Of a DNA stretch of 32,477 nt, positions 1 to 7,936 are shown one piece after another; positions within the stretch are counted from its first letter, which is position 1; every line of letters begins with the position of its first letter. Position numbers and translations under genes: made by a program. Location: positions 1-32,477 of the forward strand of contig CAISOX010000111.1 in the NCBI GenBank assembly GCA_903887235.1, given 5' to 3'. The notes beneath the pieces are model-generated. The model did no database searches, was not told the DNA's origin, and saw only the letters and a list, made by a program, of their open reading frames with translations. The DNA comes from an uncultured Alphaproteobacteria bacterium (GTDB lineage: Bacteria; Pseudomonadota; Alphaproteobacteria; Rickettsiales; Midichloriaceae).

Positions 1-276
1 AATGAGATTAATACGCATAATACTGTAAAAACAGTAATTAGTCAATATATTATTTATATAATTCGCGGCTACAAATAAGCTTCAATTCCTTGTATACATC
101 TTTTTATCATTATTAGCAAAAAGTCAATAGGGAAACTTCTGCTATAATTCTCATAGAAGACATTCTTTTTTAAATTATTATTCCCCTAATAATTTTGAAA
201 TGCTACACTACGGATTATATAAAAATGTTGCTTAACTTTCACTCCATGTTTTGGGGTTTAATTCACTCACTAATTT
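1..276. other. Non-coding left edge
   Basis: I see no convincing coding frame here on either strand. A small perfect hairpin (TACTGT, 4-nt loop, ACAGTA) lies at 21-36 without a following T-run, so it does not look like a complete terminator. The last 50 bases contain an IS-end-like repeat, listed separately, which stops about 11 bp before the ccoS start codon. Confidence 0.5.
226..265 (-). repeat. IS3-family end-like repeat, copy A
   Basis: This 40-bp segment matches 957-996 at 36 of 40 positions in the same orientation. Read on the minus strand it begins TGAATTAAACCCCAAAACAT, which resembles the left inverted repeat of IS3-family elements (a TGAACTGACCCC-like start). No transposase reading frame follows this copy, so it is best read as a solo IS end left by a deleted insertion. 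It sits directly upstream of ccoS and may have separated that gene from its original promoter. Confidence 0.6.
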
Positions 277-423
277 ATGAATATCTTGCTATTTTTAATT
301 CCTTTGGCAGTATTTATCGCATTTTTAGGTGTATTAGGTATATTTTGGTCAGTTAAAAATAATCAATATGAGGACTTAAAATTAAATAGCGAAAAGATAC
401 TTTACGATGAATCAGAAGAATAA
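277..423 (+). CDS. ccoS: Cbb3-type cytochrome oxidase assembly protein CcoS
   Basis: This 48-codon gene encodes a single-pass inner-membrane protein. Residues 3-24 form a hydrophobic helix (starting NILLFLIPLAVF), then comes the family signature WSVKNNQYEDL followed by an acidic tail with ILYDES. In known CcoS/FixS proteins the helix is followed by W-V-[RK]-x-G/N-Q-[FY]-[ED]-D-L and a short I-L-x-D end, and the total is about 45-60 residues, so length and motif both fit. CcoS is needed for copper and haem maturation of cbb3 oxidase, the high-affinity terminal oxidase used at low oxygen. The ccoNOPQ, ccoG and ccoI genes are not in the window and may lie to the left. The gene is bounded on both sides by IS3-family debris. 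Confidence 0.85.
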   Translation: MNILLFLIPLAVFIAFLGVLGIFWSVKNNQYEDLKLNSEKILYDESEE

Positions 424-510
424 GAGAGGCAGTCCTAAAAAACAGGACAGGAAGGAAAGGATAAATTCTGATAAAAAAATAAATAAAATATCGGAGTAAT
501 AAAAGAGTAA

Positions 511-663
511 AAAGAAAAATACAGCCCAGTATTCAAAACGAAAGTAACGCTATCAGCAATTAGAGAGGAAGGGACGTTGAGCGAGCCATCAGCTAAGTAT
601 GGAGTCAATGCGAATATGATTAGCAAATGGAAGAAGCGAGCGTTAGATAATATGAGCAGTGTA
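511..663 (+). pseudogene. IS3-family transposase OrfA fragment (N-terminal HTH)
   Basis: The frame opens after a stop at 508-510 and reads KEKYSPVFKTKVTLSAIREE, then a helix-turn-helix with AKYGVNANMISKWKKRALDN. This is the classic N-terminal region of IS3-family OrfA (consensus FKAKVALEAL...ASKYGVHPNQISKWKKQALE). The start codon is missing, and homology stops at about 660, where it joins an oppositely oriented transposase fragment. It is a non-functional remnant just downstream of ccoS. Confidence 0.8.
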
Positions 664-997
664 TTTTTATTTATTTTCCTTTTGTTCCAATCATAATAAC
701 CACTTTCCTTAACTTCTAACGCTCTACATAAATCGTTAATTTTGTAATTACCACTGTGGCTATCTATAAATGCATACTTTACCCTTGTGGATTCGCAAAA
801 TATGCCAGCGCCTTTTTTAATATATCGCGCTCAATTTGTAGTTTTTTTATCCCCTTCTCTAAAATCCTTTTTTCCTTATCTATAGCATTCATGTTGCTAT
901 TCCCTGGAAAGGCTATCCCTGGTGACGATGTTTCTTATTTGGTTTTATTTTATCAGTGTTGCTTAACTTTCACCCTATGTTTTGGGGTTCAGTTCAA
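661..997 (-). pseudogene. IS3-family OrfA C-terminus plus OrfB N-terminus remnant
   Basis: On the minus strand, 934-779 reads PGIAFPGNSN, then a leucine-zipper-like segment and RDILKKALAYFANPQG before a stop. This is the C-terminal half of an IS3 OrfA. The next frame, from 782, reads VKYAFIDSHSGNYKINDLCR and then ESGYYDW, the standard start of OrfB. The orfA/orfB overlap in different frames is the normal IS3 arrangement. The OrfA N-terminus, the whole OrfB catalytic core (DDE) and the right end are missing. The family-specific sequence stops at about 661, at the junction with the plus-strand fragment. The AFPG-type OrfA probably belongs to a different IS3 subgroup from the neighbouring fragment. 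Confidence 0.8.
957..996 (-). repeat. IS3-family end-like repeat, copy B
   Basis: This is the second copy of the 40-bp repeat at 226-265 (36 of 40 identical). On the minus strand it starts TGAACTGAACCCCAAAACAT and lies about 25 bp before the surviving OrfA frame. It is therefore the expected left end of the minus-strand IS remnant and defines that element's boundary near 997. Confidence 0.65.
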
Positions 998-1073
998 CTT
1001 TATGCAAAGATTATTCCTAGATTTATGTGGTTACTATGCTTTTAGAATCACCAACTAGAAAGGGAGAAGAACT

Positions 1074-2297
1074 TTAAAAATTCTCTTTAAGCCATACCCA
1101 AATTGATTTTAAAACCCCTTTTTTGTCTTCAAGCAAATTCTTTTTGTGATGATTCATATTTTCTATGCATCTTAACATTCCTATCGGAGCAGCAAAGCCA
1201 CTCTTTAAAAAATTACCAGGAATCCCCTCTTGATTATTAGGCATACCAATTCTCGCTTTTACCTCAAAGACTTCCTCAATTAGTTCTTTCATCCCTATTG
1301 ATTGTGCGCACCCACCTGTAAATATTATTTTACTTACTAATTCCATCATATCGTTATCTTCTAGCTTACTTTTTAACAATGTTAATATTTCATGCATTCT
1401 TGCAATAATTACATCATTAACCTCATTTTGATTAATAAAACACTCATCTTCATAGGATACATCCGTACCAACCTTTATAGTCTGAGCAGACGAATCATCA
1501 ACTGACTTAATCATAGAACCATGTTTATTTTTAATTTTCTCAGCTACTTTCATATCTAAATTAAACACCTTGGCAATATCTTTGGCAAGATTTATGCCAC
1601 CATATGGCACTCCATCCGTAAAAATTATTTTATCATTAACAAACAACGAGATTGTTGATGAAGCGCCGTTAATTTCAATTAATGCACAACCAAATTCCAT
1701 TTCTTCAGTTTTTAAGCATGCTACTCCCGCAGCGTATCCACTGCATATGTAACCTTCAATTTTAAGTTGGCATAGCTCAAGACACTTTGAAATATTTACT
1801 ATGTAGTTTATTGGCACACTTATCATATGAAAAAATCCTGTGAGCTTATTTCCATAAAGCCCCATAGGATACGATATCCCCCTATTTCCATCCAATATAT
1901 ATTCGTATGGAAAAGTGTGTACAATTTCTACCTCTTGCTTACTAAATTTCCCCAGTACTTTAAACAAAAGCTTATTTAAATCTTTAACAGTAACTTCTTG
2001 ATTTGAAAGGACTATATCTGCTGAACTTCTTTCAGAAATAAGAAATGATGAATTAAGACTTATAAACACACTTTTAATATTTACTGAAGCCATTTTTTCT
2101 GCTACTTCTACAGACTTGATGATAGCATTTTTTGCAATTTCTAAATTGACAATCATGCCAGATTTAACTCCACCTGAAGCAGTTTCCGACACTCCTAAAA
2201 TTTCATAATTATCCGCATATATTCTCTTAACTATAAAGCAAGTTATTTTTGTACTACCTATGTCTAATATAGAAATTATATTTTTTCCTTTAATCAT
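1074..2297 (-). CDS. ftsA: Cell division protein FtsA
   Basis: FtsA is the actin-like ATPase that tethers FtsZ filaments to the inner membrane and recruits later divisome proteins. The N-terminus has the phosphate-1 motif ISILDIGSTKITCFIV (residues 8-23), and the 1C/2 domains of the SHS2/actin fold follow. A phosphate-2-like ALIEINGASSTISLF lies in the middle, and the adenosine loop IIFTGGCAQSIGM is near residue 325. The C-terminus is an amphipathic helix (GVLKSIWVWLKENF), the expected membrane-targeting sequence. At 407 residues it has the usual length. Its ATG overlaps the ftsQ stop by 4 bp (ATGA), so the two are translationally coupled. ftsZ does not follow; it lies about 15 kb away. The region downstream of its stop is IS debris. 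Confidence 0.95.
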   Translation of the reverse strand: MIKGKNIISILDIGSTKITCFIVKRIYADNYEILGVSETASGGVKSGMIVNLEIAKNAIIKSVEVAEKMASVNIKSVFISLNSSFLISERSSADIVLSNQEVTVKDLNKLLFKVLGKFSKQEVEIVHTFPYEYILDGNRGISYPMGLYGNKLTGFFHMISVPINYIVNISKCLELCQLKIEGYICSGYAAGVACLKTEEMEFGCALIEINGASSTISLFVNDKIIFTDGVPYGGINLAKDIAKVFNLDMKVAEKIKNKHGSMIKSVDDSSAQTIKVGTDVSYEDECFINQNEVNDVIIARMHEILTLLKSKLEDNDMMELVSKIIFTGGCAQSIGMKELIEEVFEVKARIGMPNNQEGIPGNFLKSGFAAPIGMLRCIENMNHHKKNLLEDKKGVLKSIWVWLKENF

Positions 2298-3025
2298 ACT
2301 TTATCTTTCAATCTTAAAAATAGCTTTTCTGGATACAATCTTAAATCTATTATATCAATTTTATCCTTATACTTTAAACTGTTTAACACTTTTTCCGATT
2401 TTTTAATTGAATTAGCAATATTATTTTCTGGTAATTTAATCACTATATTATCTTCAATATATACATCCCATCTTCTATTACCAATATAATGCAGGCTTTT
2501 AATTTTTCCATACAATGAAAAAGGTTTTAATAAATCAAGAAACGTCTTTAGCTTATCATTAAAATTTTGTCCAAATATTATAACCAAATTTTTATATGAA
2601 TCCACATCTTTTATTTTTAGTATTTTATTACCCTCTTCATCAATTAACCAAGGCGAATTTTTATTCCACCATATAGCGAACGGCTTACGTTCATAAATTG
2701 TAACCTTTATTATTCCCGAGTAATTTATATTGACGCTAACATCACTAATTTCATCTAATTTAAGCAATTTATCCCTGATGTCGTTCGCAGAAATTAAATA
2801 TAGTTTTTGTCCTACCTTAACATTGATTAACTCAAGTATAGATTTTTTTAGCAACATATTGTTTCCTAAAACATCAATTTTTTTCAAACTAGCAAAGTTT
2901 TTAAAATTATTATGCAAATGATTTTCAATGTTCTCCATATAATCATTATTTTTAGCATAATAATATGACGTCATAAATATTACTAATAGGAAGATAGATT
3001 TTAAAAACAATCTACGTATCATCAC
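2294..3025 (-). CDS. ftsQ: Cell division protein FtsQ
   Basis: FtsQ is a bitopic inner-membrane divisome protein that links early and late division proteins through FtsB/FtsL. The 243-residue protein has a short positive N-terminus (MMIRRLFLK), one membrane helix (about residues 8-24) and a periplasmic POTRA-type domain from about residue 48 (IDVLGNNMLLKKSILELI through VTIYERKPFAIWW). A beta domain containing PWLIDEEGNKI follows; the YERKPFAIW segment is characteristic of the family. It overlaps ftsA downstream. About 105 bp separate it from tsaE upstream, so the ddl/mur genes that often precede ftsQ are not adjacent here. Confidence 0.92.
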   Translation of the reverse strand: MMIRRLFLKSIFLLVIFMTSYYYAKNNDYMENIENHLHNNFKNFASLKKIDVLGNNMLLKKSILELINVKVGQKLYLISANDIRDKLLKLDEISDVSVNINYSGIIKVTIYERKPFAIWWNKNSPWLIDEEGNKILKIKDVDSYKNLVIIFGQNFNDKLKTFLDLLKPFSLYGKIKSLHYIGNRRWDVYIEDNIVIKLPENNIANSIKKSEKVLNSLKYKDKIDIIDLRLYPEKLFLRLKDKV

Positions 3026-3130
3026 ATTAATTAATAAATAGCATGAGGCTAATATAGCAATATTATACTTTTATTACCATAGATTAAATTTATTACTTTT
3101 TTATAGTAGAGCCAGATATAACAAATAAAA

Positions 3131-3553
3131 TCAGTAATCTAGTATTAACCTTCTGTTAAATTCATTATTAGTAAATTCTATATGGGCCTTCAAGTAATTT
3201 TTCTTAAGCAATTTTTCTGCAATTTCACCCCACTCAATGATTAAAATTCCATCCTCCATAGCATCTTCAATTCCAATGTTAAGTAATTCTTTCTCAGATT
3301 TAATTCTGTATAAATCAAAATGCCAAATTCTAAATTTTTTAACATCATAAATGTGAACTAAATTGAATGTTGGGCTTGTTACATTTTCTGGAGCTCCTCC
3401 TAGATTTTCAACAATACTTTTGGTAAAAGTTGTTTTACCTGATCCCAAGTCACCATACAATAATAGTACTTTGCTCTTTAATAACATTCCACCAATTTCA
3501 TGTGACACTTTTTTCAATTCATCAAAGCCATATTCAATTATTTTTCTAGTCAT
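3131..3553 (-). CDS. tsaE: tRNA threonylcarbamoyladenosine biosynthesis protein TsaE
   Basis: TsaE is the P-loop ATPase that drives the TsaBD complex in making t6A37 on ANN-decoding tRNAs. The Walker A sequence GDLGSGKTT is at residues 34-42. It is followed by the family signature TSPTFNLVHIYD and by WHFDLYRI, and later by the Walker-B-like GILIIEWGE. The 140-residue length is typical (130-160). The partner genes tsaB and tsaD are not in the window. Its start is close to the start of the divergent tRNA-Gln gene, with about 100 bp between them. Confidence 0.95.
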   Translation of the reverse strand: MTRKIIEYGFDELKKVSHEIGGMLLKSKVLLLYGDLGSGKTTFTKSIVENLGGAPENVTSPTFNLVHIYDVKKFRIWHFDLYRIKSEKELLNIGIEDAMEDGILIIEWGEIAEKLLKKNYLKAHIEFTNNEFNRRLILDY

Positions 3554-3609
3554 AAAAATTATCTAATGCATTCAAAATGCTTTTATAACATAAAATAATC
3601 AATAAATGC

Positions 3610-3635
3610 TTGAAAAAAATAATTTCACATATAAT
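3610..3635 (+). promoter_or_regulatory. Putative promoter of tRNA-Gln
   Basis: A perfect -10 hexamer TATAAT at 3630-3635 lies 18 bp before the tRNA, which suits a start near 3642. The best -35 candidate, TTGAAA at 3610-3615, has only a 14-bp spacer, so that half is weak. Confidence 0.4.
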
Positions 3636-3653
3636 ATCACCTACATATTCCAT

Positions 3654-3728
3654 TGGGATGTAGCCAAGCGGTAAGGCAACGGTTTTTGATACCGTCATGC
3701 GGAGGTTCGAATCCTCCCATCCCAACCA
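3654..3728 (+). tRNA. tRNA-Gln(TTG)
   Basis: The cloverleaf is complete. Acceptor arms TGGGATG and CATCCCA pair fully, and the anticodon stem is ACGGT/ACCGT with loop TTTTGAT giving anticodon TTG. The T arm is GGAGG/CCTCC around TTCGAAT. The discriminator is A and a CCA is encoded at 3726-3728. It is the only tRNA on the plus strand here. Confidence 0.96.
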
Positions 3729-3823
3729 TGAATAATTTCAACAATTAATTTTAAAAAAAATATTGCCAACTACAACCATTGTGCTACTATTTAAATTAAT
3801 ATAACTTTAATTTAGTAGGCAAG

Positions 3824-4201
3824 ATGTTGTTAAATTTTAAAAAAATAATGATCATTACTTTGATGATCTTTTCTATGAACTTTCTATTCAGCACTGATTC
3901 GCGTGCAGATGATGCAGGAGATGGAATTGCTCAAGTACTTTGTAATGTAATTGCAGTTGCTCAGGGAGCAACTGGCAAAACAATAGCTACGCTTGTAATT
4001 ATATCTATGGCAATAGGTTTGTTCTTAGGAAAAATTACTTGGGGCGTTGCCATAGCAGTTGCGGTTGGTATGGGCGTTCTATTTGGAGCAAATACAGTAG
4101 TTTCATTCGTATCTAGCTCTGATGGAAAAGGAAGTGGAGATGTTTGTAAAGATCTTGGTGGTGGTGGTGGTGGCGACAGCAAACCTGTACCACCTAAATA
4201 A
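3824..4201 (+). CDS. virB2: VirB2-like type IV secretion pilin
   Basis: The 125-residue product has a signal peptide (about residues 1-28, with a hydrophobic run IIMIT-like and cleavage after SRA). Two hydrophobic segments follow at about 54-68 (IATLVIISMAIGLFLGK) and 72-94 (WGVAIAVAVGMGVLFGANTV). This layout and the GKITWGVAIAVAVG core are typical of TrbC/VirB2 major pilins. The C-terminus is extended by a Gly-rich tail (GGGGGG) and ends KPVPPK, which ordinary VirB2 proteins lack. The two cysteines, in VLCNVI and DVCKD, could form a disulphide after export. No other vir gene is nearby. The gene stands alone between two tRNAs with a terminator of its own, as is common for scattered rvh-type VirB2 copies in Rickettsiales. 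The family call is good; which paralogue it is cannot be told. Confidence 0.82.
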   Translation: MLLNFKKIMIITLMIFSMNFLFSTDSRADDAGDGIAQVLCNVIAVAQGATGKTIATLVIISMAIGLFLGKITWGVAIAVAVGMGVLFGANTVVSFVSSSDGKGSGDVCKDLGGGGGGDSKPVPPK

Positions 4202-4245
4202 GGATAAGCTATAAATTTTTGAATTAGCTTAACGTTTCAGTACCT

Positions 4246-4294
4246 AAGTCAAGGATTGTCGGCAGTTAATCTGCCACTTTTCTTGGCTTTTTTT
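4246..4294 (+). terminator. Intrinsic terminator after virB2
   Basis: An outer stem AAGTCAAG/CTTGGCTT (one G-U pair) encloses an inner perfect stem GGCAG-TTAAT-CTGCC. A run of T residues follows through 4294. It begins 45 bp after the virB2 stop and should give a monocistronic pilin transcript. Confidence 0.75.
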
Positions 4295-4459
4295 GTGCTT
4301 AAAATCTCTCCAAGTACATTGCACCATATGTTGCTGTTATAAATAAACACAAAGATATAACTAAAATCTAATGATGCTTAAAAATCAATCAGAATAATAC
4401 CCTCTACTCTTTCATCTCTTGATGTAACTAACTCTAAAATTATTATAACTACAAAGAAA

Positions 4460-4536
4460 TGGTGCATTTGGAGGGATTCGAACCCACGACCTATACCTTC
4501 GGAAGATAGCGCTCTATCCAGCTGAGCTACAAATGC
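4460..4536 (-). tRNA. tRNA-Arg(CCG)
   Basis: On the minus strand the acceptor arms GCATTTG and CAAATGC pair fully. The D arm is GCTC/GAGC, and the anticodon loop TTCCGAA gives CCG. The T arm has GTTCGAAT-type consensus, the discriminator is A and CCA is encoded. The anticodon stem CTATC/GGTAT has a C-T mismatch at the base (position 27-43), so that stem is one pair short. Its first base is also the last base of the greA stop codon, so it is probably processed from a greA transcript. Confidence 0.93.
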
Positions 4537-5012
4537 TAAATATAATCGACAGATTTTATTTGATAGTATTTTACACCTTTAGGAGTTTTAAATTCCAAAG
4601 ATTCATTGACTTTTTTTCCTATTAAGGCTTTGGCGAGTGGAGAAGAAATTGAAATTAAACCTTTTGAAACATCTGCTTCATATTCACTAACAATTTTATA
4701 AAAGACTTCATCGCCTTTCTCTTCATCAAATAATTTTATTGATGCACCATATTTTATCTCTGAACCTTGAATTTTTGTTATATCAATAACCTCTGCCCTA
4801 GAAATTTTATCTTCAAGTTCGGATATTTTTGCCTCTATAAATCCTTGTTTTTCTCTGGCTGCATGATACTCTGCATTTTCGGACAAATCGCCATGCTCTC
4901 TTGCTTCTGCAATAGATTTTATAACATTAACTCTTTCTATGTTCTTTAAACCCATAAGCTCAAGTCTAAGCTTATTCATACCTTCTTTTGATATTGGAAA
5001 TCTTTCTACCAT
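4536..5012 (-). CDS. greA: Transcription elongation factor GreA
   Basis: GreA enters the RNA polymerase secondary channel and stimulates cleavage of the 3' RNA end in backtracked complexes. The 158-residue length is exact for the family. The N-terminal coiled coil carries the acidic tip REHGDLSENAEYHAAREKQ, with the conserved D and E that coordinate the catalytic Mg2+. The C-terminal FKBP-like domain ends SPLAKALIGKKVNESLEFKTPKG. The stop codon TAG shares its last base with the 5' end of tRNA-Arg, so the two are likely co-transcribed. Confidence 0.97.
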   Translation of the reverse strand: MVERFPISKEGMNKLRLELMGLKNIERVNVIKSIAEAREHGDLSENAEYHAAREKQGFIEAKISELEDKISRAEVIDITKIQGSEIKYGASIKLFDEEKGDEVFYKIVSEYEADVSKGLISISSPLAKALIGKKVNESLEFKTPKGVKYYQIKSVDYI

Positions 5013-5230
5013 TTAATTTACTGCACTAATACTTGATAAAGTTGAATATTTATTATATATATACCAATAAGTATTTTTTTTAAATGAAAATTATTACTAA
5101 TTATAGATATATGTAAGGATTAGGTTATTATAATATCCTCTGTATATTTCTGTATTCGTATTGTTTTGATACTTAAAGGTTTGCATTCTAAATTACACAA
5201 AGTTGGACTAAGTGGGAGGGTTATAAACTT

Positions 5231-5644
5231 ATGGTCAATTCTAATGATAAAAATATCCATCATGTAGATTTACATGTTGGCGAAAGATTAAAACAAAAAA
5301 GGCTTGAGAGAGGAATAAGCCAAGACGATCTTGCTGGATCAGTCAGCCTTACCTTTCAACAGGTTCAGAAATATGAAAAAGGAGTTAATAGGGTAAGCGC
5401 AAGCAAACTTTATGATTTCTCTAAATTTTTAAAGACTAATATTAGCTATTTTTTCGATGGGATAGATGATTATGATACATCAGGTACAAAAGAAATTGAT
5501 TATGCATCTGATGCTACTCAAAATACATTTGGAGATGATATAAAACCCAAAGAAATTGATATGTTAGTCAATGCATATAAAAAAATTCCCAATACAGACG
5601 TTAGGAAAAATATTTTAGCATTATTAAAATCATTATCTTCCTGA
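5231..5644 (+). CDS. XRE-family helix-turn-helix transcriptional regulator
   Basis: The 137-residue protein has a Cro/CI-type helix-turn-helix at about residues 16-70: GERLKQKRLERGISQDDLA, then SLTFQQVQKYEKGVNRVSA. The C-terminal part is acidic and ends in a short helical region (DMLVNAYKKI...ILALLKSL), as in small alphaproteobacterial SinR-like regulators. A GGGAGG ribosome-binding site precedes the ATG by 11 bp. It lies 61 bp upstream of prfA on the same strand. Rickettsiales use proteins of this type as global regulators (EcxR of Ehrlichia controls type IV secretion genes), but I cannot tell whether this is the orthologue. Its targets are unknown. Confidence 0.85.
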   Translation: MVNSNDKNIHHVDLHVGERLKQKRLERGISQDDLAGSVSLTFQQVQKYEKGVNRVSASKLYDFSKFLKTNISYFFDGIDDYDTSGTKEIDYASDATQNTFGDDIKPKEIDMLVNAYKKIPNTDVRKNILALLKSLSS

Positions 5645-5705
5645 ATGGTTGATAATTATATTGAACCTGTTAGATTGTTTACTAAATTTAATAGTCTAAA
5701 TATAT

Positions 5706-6779
5706 ATGGCGTTTGAAGATAGACTGCATAAAATAATCAGTAGGTATGAAAGTTTAAGTGATAAATTATCTGATCCTTCTAAAATTCCTTCTCAGGATTT
5801 TGCCAAAATTGCAAAGGAGCATTCTGATTTGTCTGAAATCAGCTTCTCTGCAATTGAGTATTTGCAAAATTTAGAATTATTAAAAGAGGCAGAAGATATA
5901 TTACTAAATAGTGCTGAAAAAGAATTAAAAGATTTGGCACTTGAACAAAAAAGAGAATCTAAAGCAAATTTAGAAATTATTAAAGAAAATTTAAAAATAA
6001 TGCTGTTACCTAAAGATATAGCCGATGAAAAAGGAGCTATTATTGAAATCAGAGCTGGAACTGGTGGTGACGAAGCGGCTTTATTTGCTGGCACATTATT
6101 TAAAATGTACCAAAAATATGCTGAAAACCAAAAGTGGCAATTTGAAGTATTATCTATCTCTGGTATAGTCTTAGAGGGATGCAAAGAAGCTATGGCATCG
6201 ATTAGTGGTAAAGGAGTATATAAAAAGCTAAAATATGAATCCGGTGTTCATAGAGTTCAAAGAGTGCCTACAACAGAATCAAACGGAAGAATTCACACAT
6301 CAGCAGCTACTGTAGCAGTATTACCTGAGGCTGAGGATATTGATCTTAAAATTAATGATAAAGACTTAAGAATCGATACATATAGATCAAGTGGAGCTGG
6401 TGGTCAACACGTTAATACAACAGATAGTGCGATAAGAATCACCCATATCCCTACTGGTTTAGTTGTTGTGCAATCTGAAAAATCTCAACATCAAAATAAA
6501 GCAAAAGCTTTAAAAATTTTAAAATCTAAATTATATGATATCGAAAGGGAAAAAAAGGATAAAGAAATGTCAGATTTACGAAGAGTACAGGTTGGAAGTG
6601 GTGATAGATCAGAAAGAATTAGAACCTATAATTTTCCTCAAAATAGAATAACAGATCATAGAATTAATATGACTATCTATAATTTGGAGGAAGTTTTGCA
6701 AGAGGCAAAATTAGACCAATTTATCGATGCTCTTGCTGCAGATGATCAAGCAAGAAAAATTTCTCAAGAAGAGAACTAA
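5706..6779 (+). CDS. prfA: Peptide chain release factor 1
   Basis: RF1 recognises UAA and UAG and triggers peptidyl-tRNA hydrolysis. The catalytic GGQ is at residues 232-234 ([15 protein letters not shown]). The stop-codon-reading P-x-T motif is PTT at 188-190 ([19 protein letters not shown]), which marks RF1 rather than RF2, which has SPF. The 357-residue length is typical. The next gene, rodA, begins 3 bp after its stop. The usual partner prmC (hemK) is not adjacent. Confidence 0.97.
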   Translation: MAFEDRLHKIISRYESLSDKLSDPSKIPSQDFAKIAKEHSDLSEISFSAIEYLQNLELLKEAEDILLNSAEKELKDLALEQKRESKANLEIIKENLKIMLLPKDIADEKGAIIEIRAGTGGDEAALFAGTLFKMYQKYAENQKWQFEVLSISGIVLEGCKEAMASISGKGVYKKLKYESGVHRVQRVPTTESNGRIHTSAATVAVLPEAEDIDLKINDKDLRIDTYRSSGAGGQHVNTTDSAIRITHIPTGLVVVQSEKSQHQNKAKALKILKSKLYDIEREKKDKEMSDLRRVQVGSGDRSERIRTYNFPQNRITDHRINMTIYNLEEVLQEAKLDQFIDALAADDQARKISQEEN

Positions 6780-6782
6780 TTA

Positions 6783-7898
6783 ATGATCAAACAAATATCT
6801 CTTGCAAAAAAAGAATTCCTATTAATTAAATTATTCATCGCATTAATACTAATTCTGGTATCAGTTAATCTTTTTGCAATGTTTTCAATTGCAGGCGGAG
6901 TAGTAGATACTATGGTCAGTAAACAAATTAGCATCACATTAATTTCACTCCTTATTGCTTTTATATTTTCTATAATAAATATTAGATTTATTTTTAGTAA
7001 TTCATATTATATTTATTTATTGGTTTTATTAAGCCTAATTATAACTGATTTTTTAGGGTATCAGGCCATGGGAGCTAAGAGGTGGATAAATTTAGGATTC
7101 ATCAATATCCAGCCTTCAGAATTCATGAAAATCGCCGTTATCTTGGCATTAGCAAAATTTTTTCACAATTGCCATATAAATAATATCAAAAAATATAGAA
7201 ATTTGATATTTCCATTAATGCTAATAATATTACCTGCTTTATTGATATTAAGGCAACCAAATTTAGGTACATCATTAATCATAATCTTAACATCTCTAAC
7301 TATATTATTTATTGCTGGAGTTAGGATACAATTATTTATTTACCTAGGGTTATCTGCTGTTCTGAGCCTACCAGTTATTTGGAGATTTCTACATGATTAT
7401 CAAAAAACGAGAATACTTACATTTTTAGACCCAACCACCGATACATTAGGTGCAGGATATAATATTATTCAATCTATTATAAGTATCGGTTCTGGTGGAC
7501 TTTTTGGAAAAGGCTTTTTAAAGGGGTCTCAAAATCAGTTAGATTTTTTACCTGAAAATCATACCGATTTTATATTTGGTTTAATAGCTGAAGAAGGTGG
7601 TTTTATGTTGTGCGCCCTACTATTAACAATATATTCTCTAATAATCGCAATATTATATGTAATATCCATACAATGCTATTCTCATTTTTATAGAATATTT
7701 ATTCTAGGATTTGCTTCTCTATTATTCTTTCATATAGTGATTAATATAGGGATGATATCAGGGTTATTGCCAGTTGTAGGAGTTCCTTTACCATTGTTAT
7801 CATATGGAGGTTCTAACTACCTTGCAATAATGATAGGTATAGGCTTGACTATAAATATTTATTTGAATAAAACTAAAGTTTTACCAAAGGGCGGTTAA
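6783..7898 (+). CDS. rodA: Rod-shape SEDS peptidoglycan glycosyltransferase RodA
   Basis: RodA polymerises glycan strands with a class B PBP during cell elongation. The 371-residue protein has about ten hydrophobic segments. SEDS signatures are AMGAKRWINLGFINIQPSE at about residues 96-114, the large loop with DPTTDTLGAGYNIIQS and GSGGLFGKGF, then LPENHTDFIFGLIAEEGG, and finally PVVGVPLPLLSYGGSNYLA near the end. The RQPNLGTS motif and the HTDFIFG segment point to RodA rather than FtsW. It follows prfA by 3 bp, so the two are probably one transcript. It converges with nusA. Confidence 0.95.
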   Translation: MIKQISLAKKEFLLIKLFIALILILVSVNLFAMFSIAGGVVDTMVSKQISITLISLLIAFIFSIINIRFIFSNSYYIYLLVLLSLIITDFLGYQAMGAKRWINLGFINIQPSEFMKIAVILALAKFFHNCHINNIKKYRNLIFPLMLIILPALLILRQPNLGTSLIIILTSLTILFIAGVRIQLFIYLGLSAVLSLPVIWRFLHDYQKTRILTFLDPTTDTLGAGYNIIQSIISIGSGGLFGKGFLKGSQNQLDFLPENHTDFIFGLIAEEGGFMLCALLLTIYSLIIAILYVISIQCYSHFYRIFILGFASLLFFHIVINIGMISGLLPVVGVPLPLLSYGGSNYLAIMIGIGLTINIYLNKTKVLPKGG

Positions 7899-7936
7899 TT
7901 GATAATATAAATGCGGCACTAACACAATATCAAAAG

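Noticed and set aside
435-626. Open frame on the minus strand
   Set aside because: It runs antisense through the plus-strand OrfA helix-turn-helix fragment and is out of keeping with any family; the plus-strand reading is the recognisable one.
756-1058. Open frame on the plus strand
   Set aside because: It is the opposite strand of the OrfA/OrfB remnant; the minus strand carries the transposase similarity.
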